A stretch of DNA of 7,816 nucleotides from Acidobacteriota bacterium (GTDB lineage Bacteria > Acidobacteriota > Terriglobia > Bryobacterales > JACQDG01): NCBI GenBank assembly GCA_016201185.1, contig JACQDG010000475.1, forward strand, positions 1 through 7,816. Direction: 5' to 3'. Shown one piece after another: positions 1 to 5,485 of this stretch; positions within the stretch are counted from its first letter, which is position 1; every line of letters begins with the position of its first letter. The notes below the pieces were generated by a model that saw nothing but the letters and a program-made list of their open reading frames with translations, did no database searches and had not been told where the DNA came from. The translations under genes were made by a program, and so were the position numbers.

Positions 1-1130
1 AAGGCGGGCTCGATTTCTACACCCACCATCCCTACGGCTACGACATGCGGATGTTCGAGCAAACGGTCGAGGGCTACCCCGGTAAGCCGGTGGTGTTTAC
101 CGAGTGGGGAGGCCGGTCTATCGGCCAGTCGGCGGTGCTGATGGAGGCCACCACGGAGGCGATCGGGAAACTCGTGGAAACAGGCCGGCTGGCGGGGCAT
201 TCGTTCTGGTCGTGGGCCGATCTGCCGGAGTTCAGCCGGGAAGGCGAGGAGATGGTCGGAGGCATCCTCACATCGGGGGTCGTCACCGAGGACCGTGTTC
301 CGCGCGCGGACGCGTATGTGGGGCTGATGAACCTGTTTCGCCGGGCGCCGCGGGCCCCTGAGCCGCCGTCACGCGAGGCCCAGATTCTTCGTCCGCAGAC
401 CGTCCCGCTCAGCGTGTCGAGCCGCTTTACTCCTGTTTCTCTCCAGAAGCTGGTTGATGATCCCGCCCAAGCGCAGGCCTGGAGTGAAATGGAAGGTCTC
501 CTCGAGCAATTCTGGAAGGTGCACCGCTTCACCGGCCGTCATTGGGAGGAAACGGGGCGGAAGTTCTGGACCTGGAACGCGCCGCAGCTCAGGCTGGGGA
601 AGATGCTGTTTGAGACCCCAGTGAGGGAAGGCCAGACGCAGCCGGTGGTTCTTACGCCCAACCGGCCGCGTGTCGAGATCTCCGTGGGAATGCCGGCGCA
701 GCGGTTTCATTTTTTGGGAAACGTGACCCTGCCCGACGGCTACCCGGTGATGGGAAAACTCGGCAACCAGGTCGGGCGGTACGTGATCGTCTACCAGGAC
801 GGGGAGCGCCAGGAGGTTCCGCTGCGCTGGGGTGAAGAGGTCGCCCGCAGCAACATGATCACTATCGCCACGCGAATCGACCCGGCTACAGCGCAAGGAG
901 AGCGAGTGATCGTCTACAGCAAAGATCCCATCCGGGAGGTGCACCAGACCCGGCTGCTGTCGGTGGATGCGCGGGGCAAAACGGTGGCCCGGGTGATCTG
1001 CGAACTGGCGCCGGCCGCCGAGGAGGGTGTCCCGGCGCCTCCGGACATGCACCACGTGACGGGCCGCAATCCGGGTCCTGCGCAGCAGGCGCTGGTGCTG
1101 TTTGCGATCACCGCCGAGCAGCGGGACTAG
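1..1130 (+). CDS. Glycoside hydrolase, GH2-like catalytic barrel end plus C-terminal beta-rich domain (5' partial)
   Basis: The reading frame is open from the left edge (first full codon at base 3) and ends at TAG 1128-1130, so the N-terminal part lies outside the window. The first visible residues contain a THHPYGYD stretch and then VVFTEWGG, whose glutamate (bases 102-104) sits where GH2-type (clan A) enzymes carry the catalytic nucleophile at the end of a beta strand. A GHSFWSWADLPEF segment follows, typical of the last barrel strand. The remaining ~250 residues are not barrel: a linker, then a probable beta sandwich from about base 660 with an RYVIVYQDGERQEVPLRWGEEV segment resembling accessory domains attached to hydrolases in Planctomycetes, Verrucomicrobia and Acidobacteria. 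Likely role: hydrolysis of a glycosidic bond, probably exported, but the signal peptide would be off-window. It converges on the DapA-family gene with a 14-base gap. Family is fairly sure; substrate is unknown, and another clan A family (for example GH5) is possible. Confidence 0.72.
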   Translation, partial: GGLDFYTHHPYGYDMRMFEQTVEGYPGKPVVFTEWGGRSIGQSAVLMEATTEAIGKLVETGRLAGHSFWSWADLPEFSREGEEMVGGILTSGVVTEDRVPRADAYVGLMNLFRRAPRAPEPPSREAQILRPQTVPLSVSSRFTPVSLQKLVDDPAQAQAWSEMEGLLEQFWKVHRFTGRHWEETGRKFWTWNAPQLRLGKMLFETPVREGQTQPVVLTPNRPRVEISVGMPAQRFHFLGNVTLPDGYPVMGKLGNQVGRYVIVYQDGERQEVPLRWGEEVARSNMITIATRIDPATAQGERVIVYSKDPIREVHQTRLLSVDARGKTVARVICELAPAAEEGVPAPPDMHHVTGRNPGPAQQALVLFAITAEQRD

Positions 1131-1144
1131 CGGAGCGCGGCGCT

Positions 1145-2068
1145 TCAACCGACTACCGCCGGCGCCCGGCACTCATTGGCCAGGTTGACGGCCTGCGTCA
1201 CCAGTTGCTCGATCTGCTGTTCTCCGGCCGGGTCGAAACTGAGGGTAGGGTGCCGCATGCGGTGGTGCGGAATAATCCCCCGGCGCGCCATGGCTCGTTT
1301 TTCCATTCCCACGGCCAGTTCCAGGTGCTGGAGGGCGAAGGCCAGGTAAGGAAGCAGCCGCGAGAACAGGGCTTCGGCCTCGTCCTTCCGGCCGGCTTTG
1401 TACAACTGGTAGGTTTGAACGTAGACTTCCAGAACGGCGGCGCCCGGCATGAAGGCGGAGGCGCCCCGAAACAGGCCGTCCATCATGGCGATGCCGCCCA
1501 GCCCGTAGATGACCTGCACCCGCCCCCCGGTTCGCTCGATGATTTCCGCGCACTTCTGGCCCGGCAGGATGATCTCCAGCTTGGTGAAAAGAAAGTTCTC
1601 ATGCTTTTTCGCCAGATCCACGAAAACGCTGGCGGGCAGTCCGGCGCCGGTGAAATCAGCATCCTGCAACATGACCGGGATGGTCAGACGGTTGCAGAGC
1701 CGGCTGTAGAATTCCACGATCTCCGGGGTCGGGAGCTTTGAGGTGCGCGGTGGCGTCACCATGACGCAGTCGGCCGAAATGCGCTCCGCGAACCGGGAGA
1801 ATTCGATGGTGCGGAAGGTGGAATCGCTGCTCGTCGCGACGATAACCGGGACGCGCTTGCGGGCCTGGTTGACCAGAATCTCAGCAAATCGATGGCGCTC
1901 CTCGTCGCTCATTTTGTAGAACTCCGATCCGAACCCGGGTCCGCAAATGGCGGCGGCGCCGGCTGCAATGGCGAAGTCGATCTGCCGGCGAAGGCTCGCC
2001 TCGTCGATTCTTTCATCCTCCAGGAAAGGGGTGAACATTACCGGGGTGATTCCGTCCAATCGCAGCAT
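1145..2068 (-). CDS. DapA-family (dihydrodipicolinate synthase/N-acetylneuraminate lyase) protein, lysine-retaining
   Basis: A 307-residue TIM-barrel protein of the class I pyruvate-dependent lyase family; members usually have about 290-300 residues. N-terminal GITPVMFTPF is the standard first strand, and LFTKLE places the Schiff-base lysine at K163. Other catalytic positions are changed: the GTTGE loop is GFGSE (residues 45-49), the second tyrosine of the TPYY motif is R108, and the tyrosine of the YNVP motif is Q135 (PVMLQDAD). It should therefore still bind a 2-keto acid covalently, but it is unlikely to be a true dihydrodipicolinate synthase. A 2-keto-3-deoxy sugar acid lyase or dehydratase fits the neighbours. 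ATG 2066-2068 is preceded by GAGGAG (2079-2084) at 10 bases. It lies 20 bases downstream of the dehydratase stop, so the two are almost certainly co-transcribed. Fold confidence is high, substrate confidence low. Confidence 0.9.
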   Translation of the reverse strand: MLRLDGITPVMFTPFLEDERIDEASLRRQIDFAIAAGAAAICGPGFGSEFYKMSDEERHRFAEILVNQARKRVPVIVATSSDSTFRTIEFSRFAERISADCVMVTPPRTSKLPTPEIVEFYSRLCNRLTIPVMLQDADFTGAGLPASVFVDLAKKHENFLFTKLEIILPGQKCAEIIERTGGRVQVIYGLGGIAMMDGLFRGASAFMPGAAVLEVYVQTYQLYKAGRKDEAEALFSRLLPYLAFALQHLELAVGMEKRAMARRGIIPHHRMRHPTLSFDPAGEQQIEQLVTQAVNLANECRAPAVVG

Positions 2069-2078
2069 CTAGCTAGGT

Positions 2079-2084
2079 CTCCTC
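2079..2084 (-). promoter_or_regulatory. Ribosome binding site of the lysine-retaining DapA-family gene
   Basis: On the minus strand GAGGAG lies 10 bases before ATG 2068, inside the 20-base gap after the dehydratase stop codon. It supports that start and independent re-initiation within the operon. Confidence 0.6.
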
Positions 2085-2088
2085 GATT

Positions 2089-3252
2089 TCAGGCCTTAGT
2101 TTTTGACTCGGAGCGGCGCAAATGCCAGTTCTCCTCGAACAGGGAAATATCAGGATTCTCGTGATAGGGGTGCCGCCGGACCTCGTCGAGATTCAGGTCC
2201 ATTCCCAGCCCGGGCCCGACCGGCAGCTCGAAGTGCCCGTCCACGATGGCCGGGAAGTTCGTCACCAGCTCGCGCTCCCAGGGTTCGTTGAAGTCCTCAA
2301 AGGTCTCCTGCAACCAGGCGTTGGGCGTGGAGGCGTCGATGTGAAGGCAGGCCGCCGTGCACACCGGCCCCTGCGCAGCGTGCGGGACGACCACGCCGTA
2401 ATGGGCGTCCACCATGTCGGCGGCTTTGCGAGAGCCGAGAATGCCCCCCATGTGCAGCGGCTCAAAATTGATGATGTCAACCTCGTTATAACTTAGCAGC
2501 TCGGCGAGCTGTTGCTTGGAGGAGAGGCTCTCCCCGGTGCAGATGGGAACCTCCAGGTGACGGGCCACCTCGACGATGGCCGGGATGTTGCCATGGGGCA
2601 CGGGCTCTTCGAACCAGGCAGGCGCGAACGGCTCGAGCTTTTTGCCGATCCGGACGGCGGTAGAAACGCTGAAGCGGGAATGCGCCTCGATGCACAGGTC
2701 GACAGCGGGCCCCACCGCCTCCCGCACCGCCGCCACGATGTTGATCGAAAGGGCTTCTTCCTTTGGCGTCATGACGCCCTGGGCGATGCCGAACGGATCG
2801 AACTTCATGGCGGAGTAGCCCATCTTCACGACTTTCCTGGCGGCCTGGGCGAAAGCTTCGGGCGTTCGCTCGTTGCGGTACCAGCCGTTGGCGTAGGCGC
2901 GGACCCGGTCGCGGCAGCGGCCGCCGACCAGGTTGTAGATCGGCTGGCCGAGGGCTTTGCCGATGGCGTCCCAGCAGGCGATCTCAAGCGCCGAGACGGC
3001 GCACATCTTGATCTGGCCCCCGTCGGCGTAAACGTGGCGGTTCAGGCGGTTCACCAGTAGCTCTGTCTGGAACACCTCAAGACCCATGATGAACGGCTTC
3101 ATCTCGTGGATGGCGGTCTCGACGGTTTTCGAAAGATGGCCCAGCGAGCCCTCCCCGATGCCATGTATGCCCTCATCCGTGTTTAACTTGACGAAGACCC
3201 AGTTTTTCCAGGGGTTTCCAACCAGGTAGGTTTGTATGTCCGTGATCCGCAT
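2089..3252 (-). CDS. Enolase-superfamily sugar-acid dehydratase (mandelate racemase/galactonate dehydratase type)
   Basis: 387 residues from the start chosen here. The N-terminal capping domain (about 1-115) starts MRITDIQTYLVG and contains GIHGIGEG. A seven-to-eight-strand barrel follows. Visible active-site positions are K150 in MKFDPFG, metal ligands E189 (IEAHSRF, with H191 two residues on as in galactonate dehydratase), E215 (WFEEPVP) and E241 (CTGES), and the general base H291 (VPHAAQGPV), with E264 where the His-paired acid usually sits and E316 near the end. The expected reaction is Mg-dependent abstraction of the proton alpha to the carboxylate, with loss of water, giving a 2-keto-3-deoxy acid; a cycloisomerase or racemase is the alternative. 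The start at ATG 3252 is favoured over a 19-residue-longer start at 3309, because AAGGAA lies just upstream of 3252 and the longer start lies upstream of the predicted -10 box. It is the first gene of an operon with the DapA-family gene. Confidence 0.9.
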   Translation of the reverse strand: MRITDIQTYLVGNPWKNWVFVKLNTDEGIHGIGEGSLGHLSKTVETAIHEMKPFIMGLEVFQTELLVNRLNRHVYADGGQIKMCAVSALEIACWDAIGKALGQPIYNLVGGRCRDRVRAYANGWYRNERTPEAFAQAARKVVKMGYSAMKFDPFGIAQGVMTPKEEALSINIVAAVREAVGPAVDLCIEAHSRFSVSTAVRIGKKLEPFAPAWFEEPVPHGNIPAIVEVARHLEVPICTGESLSSKQQLAELLSYNEVDIINFEPLHMGGILGSRKAADMVDAHYGVVVPHAAQGPVCTAACLHIDASTPNAWLQETFEDFNEPWERELVTNFPAIVDGHFELPVGPGLGMDLNLDEVRRHPYHENPDISLFEENWHLRRSESKTKA

Positions 3253-3258
3253 CCGTGA

Positions 3259-3264
3259 TTCCTT
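3259..3264 (-). promoter_or_regulatory. Ribosome binding site fixing the dehydratase start
   Basis: On the minus strand AAGGAA ends six bases before ATG 3252. No comparable site precedes the longer alternative start at 3309, so this site decides the start. Confidence 0.65.
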
Positions 3265-3298
3265 AGATGGCTCCCGAAGCCGAAAAAGCTGGCACTCG

Positions 3299-3328
3299 AC
3301 TATAATCAACCGGCCCGTGATCCGTCAA
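3299..3328 (-). promoter_or_regulatory. Sigma70-type promoter of the dehydratase/DapA operon
   Basis: Reading the minus strand, -35 TTGACG (3328-3323) matches TTGACA at five of six bases and -10 TATAGT (3304-3299) matches TATAAT at five of six, with an 18-base spacer. Transcription would start near 3291, leaving a leader of about 40 bases that holds the ribosome binding site. The palindrome at 3330-3343 ends one base before the -35 box, so a bound regulator would touch RNA polymerase or block its access. This is the best promoter in the window. Confidence 0.7.
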
Positions 3329-3329
3329 G

Positions 3330-3343
3330 CGGAACGCGTTCCG
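3330..3343. promoter_or_regulatory. Operator palindrome 1 (CGGAACGCGTTCCG)
   Basis: A perfect 14-base palindrome in the 111-base gap between the dehydrogenase stop and the dehydratase start. It shares the extended pattern GCGGAAY-N2/3-RTTCCGAAA with the sites at 4171 and 5424. The GGAA/TTCC core resembles IclR-family operators, and an IclR-type gene lies about 900 bases away, so it is probably bound by that protein. It directly abuts the -35 box, so the sequence does not tell repression from activation. Confidence 0.65.
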
Positions 3344-3363
3344 AAAGCTCCGCGCGGGGCCCT

Positions 3364-4117
3364 TCACCGACCCGCCAGCAAACCGCCGTCCACGGCCAGG
3401 CTCGTGCCGGTGATGTAGGCCGCATAATCGGAGGCCAGGAAAAGCACCGCATGCGCAATGTCGTCCGGCGTAGCGAGCCGGCCCAGAGGAATGCTGTCGA
3501 GCAGTCCGCGGCGTGTGGCCTCCGGATCCTTCGACTCCGCGATGTAGTTGCGGACCAGGCGGGTGTCGGTGGCGCCCGGAATGACGCAATTGACGCGAAT
3601 CCCGTCCCGGGCGTAGTCGAGCGCCAGCCCGCGCATGAATGCTAATTGGCCTCCTTTTGTAGCCGCGTAGGCGGAGCAATTCCGGTAAGTGGCGAAGGCG
3701 TGGCCGGAGGAGGTGATGATGATGACCCCCTTTTTCTGCCGCTGCATCACCGGCACCACGTGCCGGGCGCACAGGAAAGCCCCCTTCAGATTGACCGCGT
3801 GCAGCCGGTCCCACTCCGCCTCCGTGGTTTCAGCGGCGGACTTGGTAATCTGGATGGCAGCGTTGGAGAACAGGACGTCGATTCGGCCGAACCGGGCGAC
3901 GGTTTGCTCCACCATGGCCCGAACTGACTCCGAATCGCTGACATCACACAGAATGGCGTGGGCCGTCCCGCCGGCCTCGGTTATGGACCGCACTGTGGCC
4001 TGGGCGGAAGCCGGTTCAATGTCTACGACCAGGACCTTCGCGCCCTCCCGGGCGAACTGGCGGGCGGTGGCCTGGCCGATGCCGTTGCCGCCTCCCGTGA
4101 CGATGACGACCTTCCAT
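3364..4117 (-). CDS. Short-chain dehydrogenase/reductase, NAD-type, with an apparent 1-base frameshift at its start codon
   Basis: From the lysine codon at 4113-4111 the frame encodes a complete classical SDR of about 250 residues ending at TGA 3366-3364. Counting that lysine as residue 2, it shows the TGGGNGIG dinucleotide loop (7-14), D32 at the end of strand 2 (favouring NAD over NADP), a SNAA motif, N109, and the catalytic S137, Y150 and K154 in YAATK. The C-terminus has the usual ITGTSLAVDGG. No ATG, GTG or TTG exists in this frame between the upstream TAG (4140-4138) and the Rossmann loop. ATG 4117-4115 is one base out of frame; removing one base from ATGGAAGGTC would give a normal start. 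The first usable start in frame is GTG 3993, which would delete the NAD-binding loop. Likely role: oxidation of a sugar or sugar acid in the same pathway as the neighbouring dehydratase. It could be a fresh pseudogene or a sequence error. Confidence 0.82.
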
Positions 4118-4170
4118 GTTCCACATAGTCCTTCGTTCTAACACGGCGACCGGGGCCGGGTCCAGCGAAG

Positions 4171-4185
4171 CGGAACAGGGTTCCG
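4171..4185. promoter_or_regulatory. Operator palindrome 2 (CGGAACAGGGTTCCG) in the divergent dehydrogenase/regulator gap
   Basis: Six-base arms CGGAAC and GTTCCG flank a three-base centre, one base longer than in the other two sites. The flanks AAG on the left and AAA on the right also match site 1. It lies between the divergent dehydrogenase and IclR genes, about 54 bases from the dehydrogenase start region and 75 bases from the regulator start, which fits autoregulation plus control of the dehydrogenase. An extra inverted half (TTTCCGC, 4195-4201) lies just to the right. Confidence 0.6.
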
Positions 4186-4209
4186 AAACGAAGATTTCCG
4201 CTCCCGGCG

Positions 4210-4239
4210 TTGCAAATACGAACGGATTCTGTTTAAGAT
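4210..4239 (+). promoter_or_regulatory. Candidate promoter of the IclR-type regulator gene
   Basis: TTGCAA (4210-4215) and TAAGAT (4234-4239) each match the sigma70 consensus at four of six bases, with an 18-base spacer. They lie 25 bases to the right of operator 2 and would give a leader of only about 15 bases containing the ribosome binding site. The match is moderate. Confidence 0.4.
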
Positions 4240-4248
4240 GAGTGCAAT

Positions 4249-4254
4249 AGGAGG
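4249..4254 (+). promoter_or_regulatory. Strong ribosome binding site before a TTG start
   Basis: AGGAGG is followed by six bases and then TTG 4261. The ideal sequence and spacing justify the non-ATG start of the regulator gene. Confidence 0.7.
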
Positions 4255-4260
4255 GAACCC

Positions 4261-5160
4261 TTGAACCTGCAACGGACGAGACTGCGCAGCGGACCGCCGA
4301 ACAGAAGGGGCCAAGCGAGCGTTGCCAAATCGACGGGTCGCGATAAGAACTTCATTGCCCTGACGGAAAAAGTCTTTGGCATCCTGGCGGCCTTCAGCCA
4401 GAATCCGCAGCACCCTATTTCGCTCGAAGAGATCACGCAGTCCGTCAATCTGGCAAAAACCACGGTTCACCGGCTGCTCTATTCCATGAAGAAGCTAGGC
4501 TACGTGGAGCAGAGCCTGGACACCGGGCTTTACATGCTCTCACAGAAGTTTTTCGAACTGGGGCGCGCGGGCCTGCCTTACCAGCGGGTGGTCACCGTGG
4601 CCCGGCCGCTGCTCGAAAACCTACGGCTGCGCTGCGGGGAGTCGGTGCACATTGCGGTACTCGAAAAGGGCCTGATAACCTTCATTGCCGTGGTCGAGAG
4701 CCCGAATCCCTACCGCTGCGCCGCGATCCCGGGCGAGGTGAGTTACGCCCACTCCACTGCCGTGGGCAAGTGCCTGCTGGCGTCCTTGAGCGAGGAAGAG
4801 GTCGAGAACGTCATCCGGGAACACGGCCTGCCGAAGCTGGCGCGCAACACCATTACCAGCGGCACACAGTTGCTCGACGAGCTGCGTCGCGTCCGCGACG
4901 AGGGCGTGTCCACCAACATCGAGGAGAACATCGACGGGGTGATCTGCGTGGCTGCCCCCATCCGGGACAACACCGGCGTGCCCATCGCCGCGCTGAGCGT
5001 TTCGGGCCCGGCCATCCGGATGGAAGTGATCCTGGCCGGCGTGAAGGAAGAAGTGAAGCGGGTGGCGGCGCGCATCTCGTCCATGCTCGGCTGCGGCCCG
5101 ATTCACCTGGAGCCAAAGGCGGCCCTGCCGATGACCGGCCATCCGCCTATGCTGCACTAA
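4261..5160 (+). CDS. IclR-family transcriptional regulator
   Basis: 299 residues, slightly longer than the usual ~250-270 because of a basic 30-residue N-terminal extension. A winged helix-turn-helix covers about residues 34-100 (ISLEEITQSVNLAKTTVHRLL is the HTH, followed by a LGYVEQ wing), and a GAF-like effector domain covers about 110-275 with the family signature SYAHSTAVGKCLLA and the usual ICVAAPIRD and LSVSGP segments. IclR proteins bind DNA as dimers of dimers and respond to small organic acids or sugar-pathway intermediates. Here the ligand is probably a substrate or keto-acid of the neighbouring pathway (inference). The TTG start is chosen for its strong AGGAGG. The gene is divergent from the dehydrogenase, and the three shared palindromes in the window are its likely binding sites. 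It ends 14 bases from the convergent small membrane protein gene. Confidence 0.93.
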   Translation: MNLQRTRLRSGPPNRRGQASVAKSTGRDKNFIALTEKVFGILAAFSQNPQHPISLEEITQSVNLAKTTVHRLLYSMKKLGYVEQSLDTGLYMLSQKFFELGRAGLPYQRVVTVARPLLENLRLRCGESVHIAVLEKGLITFIAVVESPNPYRCAAIPGEVSYAHSTAVGKCLLASLSEEEVENVIREHGLPKLARNTITSGTQLLDELRRVRDEGVSTNIEENIDGVICVAAPIRDNTGVPIAALSVSGPAIRMEVILAGVKEEVKRVAARISSMLGCGPIHLEPKAALPMTGHPPMLH

Positions 5161-5174
5161 GGGACCGATGCCCC

Positions 5175-5387
5175 CTATTTGCGGCGGGTCAGGCGGGCGC
5201 TCACCAACATTAGCAGGCCGAATACCGACATCACCACGCCCCAGATGACGTTGACGTGAAAGCCGAGGTCCACCTCAGGCCGGTCGTGAGCGACCAGGCC
5301 GTAGCCAGCCAGCAGAACGCCCAGAACCAGGAACAGGATCGCAACCGGGATTCGAAGGTCCATCTCCGCGCCAACCCACCCTATCAC
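5175..5387 (-). CDS. Small two-helix membrane protein of unknown function
   Basis: 70 residues from GTG 5387, or 62 from ATG 5363. The internal ATG gives a neat start (MDLRIPVAILFLVLG), but its GGAG lies directly against the codon, and neither start has a convincing ribosome binding site. Two hydrophobic helices are clear: roughly IPVAILFLVLGVLLAGYGLV and VIWGVVMSVFGLLMLVSA, joined by a polar loop (HDRPEVDLGFHVN) and ending in a basic RLTRRK tail that should stay in the cytoplasm. I do not recognise a named family; compact proteins of this kind turn up as conserved hypotheticals, which is recollection and not a search. It could be a helper of the nearby symporter, but nothing in the sequence proves that. 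It is convergent with the IclR gene and divergent from the second DapA-like gene, sharing the gap with operator 3. Confidence 0.68.
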   Translation of the reverse strand: MIGWVGAEMDLRIPVAILFLVLGVLLAGYGLVAHDRPEVDLGFHVNVIWGVVMSVFGLLMLVSARLTRRK

Positions 5388-5423
5388 ACCCCAGCGCGGT
5401 TGAAAAGGGTGGCCGCAAACTGG

Positions 5424-5437
5424 CGGAATGCATTCCG
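5424..5437. promoter_or_regulatory. Operator palindrome 3 (CGGAATGCATTCCG)
   Basis: A perfect 14-base palindrome in the gap between the small membrane protein gene and the second DapA-like gene. It differs from site 1 only by a symmetric C-to-T/G-to-A pair (AAC/GTT becomes AAT/ATT), and both are followed by AAAGCT. The symmetric change keeps the palindrome, as expected of a dimer binding site. A second left half, GCGGAAT, recurs at 5450-5456, 27 bases from the first. Its likely targets are the DapA-like gene at 5486, the membrane protein gene, or both. Confidence 0.65.
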
Positions 5438-5445
5438 AAAGCTGC

Positions 5446-5474
5446 TTGTGCGGAATAGGGACTTGTGGTAAAGT
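5446..5474 (+). promoter_or_regulatory. Weak candidate promoter of the lysine-lacking DapA-like gene
   Basis: TTGTGC (5446-5451, three of six matches) and TAAAGT (5469-5474, four of six) are separated by 17 bases, directly to the right of operator 3. If real, transcription would start only about five bases before ATG 5486, giving an almost leaderless mRNA and excluding GTG 5465 as the start. The match is weak. Confidence 0.25.
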
Positions 5475-5485
5475 CGATTCGCTTT

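Noticed and set aside
1131..1144. Terminators in the convergent gaps at 1131-1144, 5161-5174 and 6365-6387
   Set aside because: None of the three gaps shows a GC-rich hairpin followed by a T run on either strand.
369..1172. 267-codon minus-strand open frame opposite the glycoside hydrolase
   Set aside because: Arg/His-rich composition, no motif, and it overlaps the end of the real DapA-family gene on the same strand.
2512..3060. 182-codon plus-strand open frame opposite the dehydratase
   Set aside because: An antisense shadow with no recognisable motif; GC-rich coding DNA commonly leaves such frames open.
3253..3309. Upstream start for the dehydratase adding 19 residues (MIIVECQLFRL)
   Set aside because: It lies upstream of the predicted -10 box (3299-3304), has no ribosome binding site, and the family normally begins at the MRITDI-type strand, which has AAGGAA in front.
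3330..3343. LacI-family operator reading of the palindromes
   Set aside because: LacI-type sites usually have a central CG; these have GC or a three-base centre, and no LacI-type gene is present while an IclR-type gene is.
3263..3814. Long minus-strand open frame overlapping the dehydrogenase
   Set aside because: It is a Gly/Arg/Pro-rich out-of-frame shadow of the dehydrogenase and its downstream gap; the SDR motifs are in the other frame.
3364..3993. Dehydrogenase starting at GTG 3993
   Set aside because: This would remove the TGGGNGIG NAD-binding loop, which is clearly encoded upstream in the same frame; the gene must have begun near 4117.
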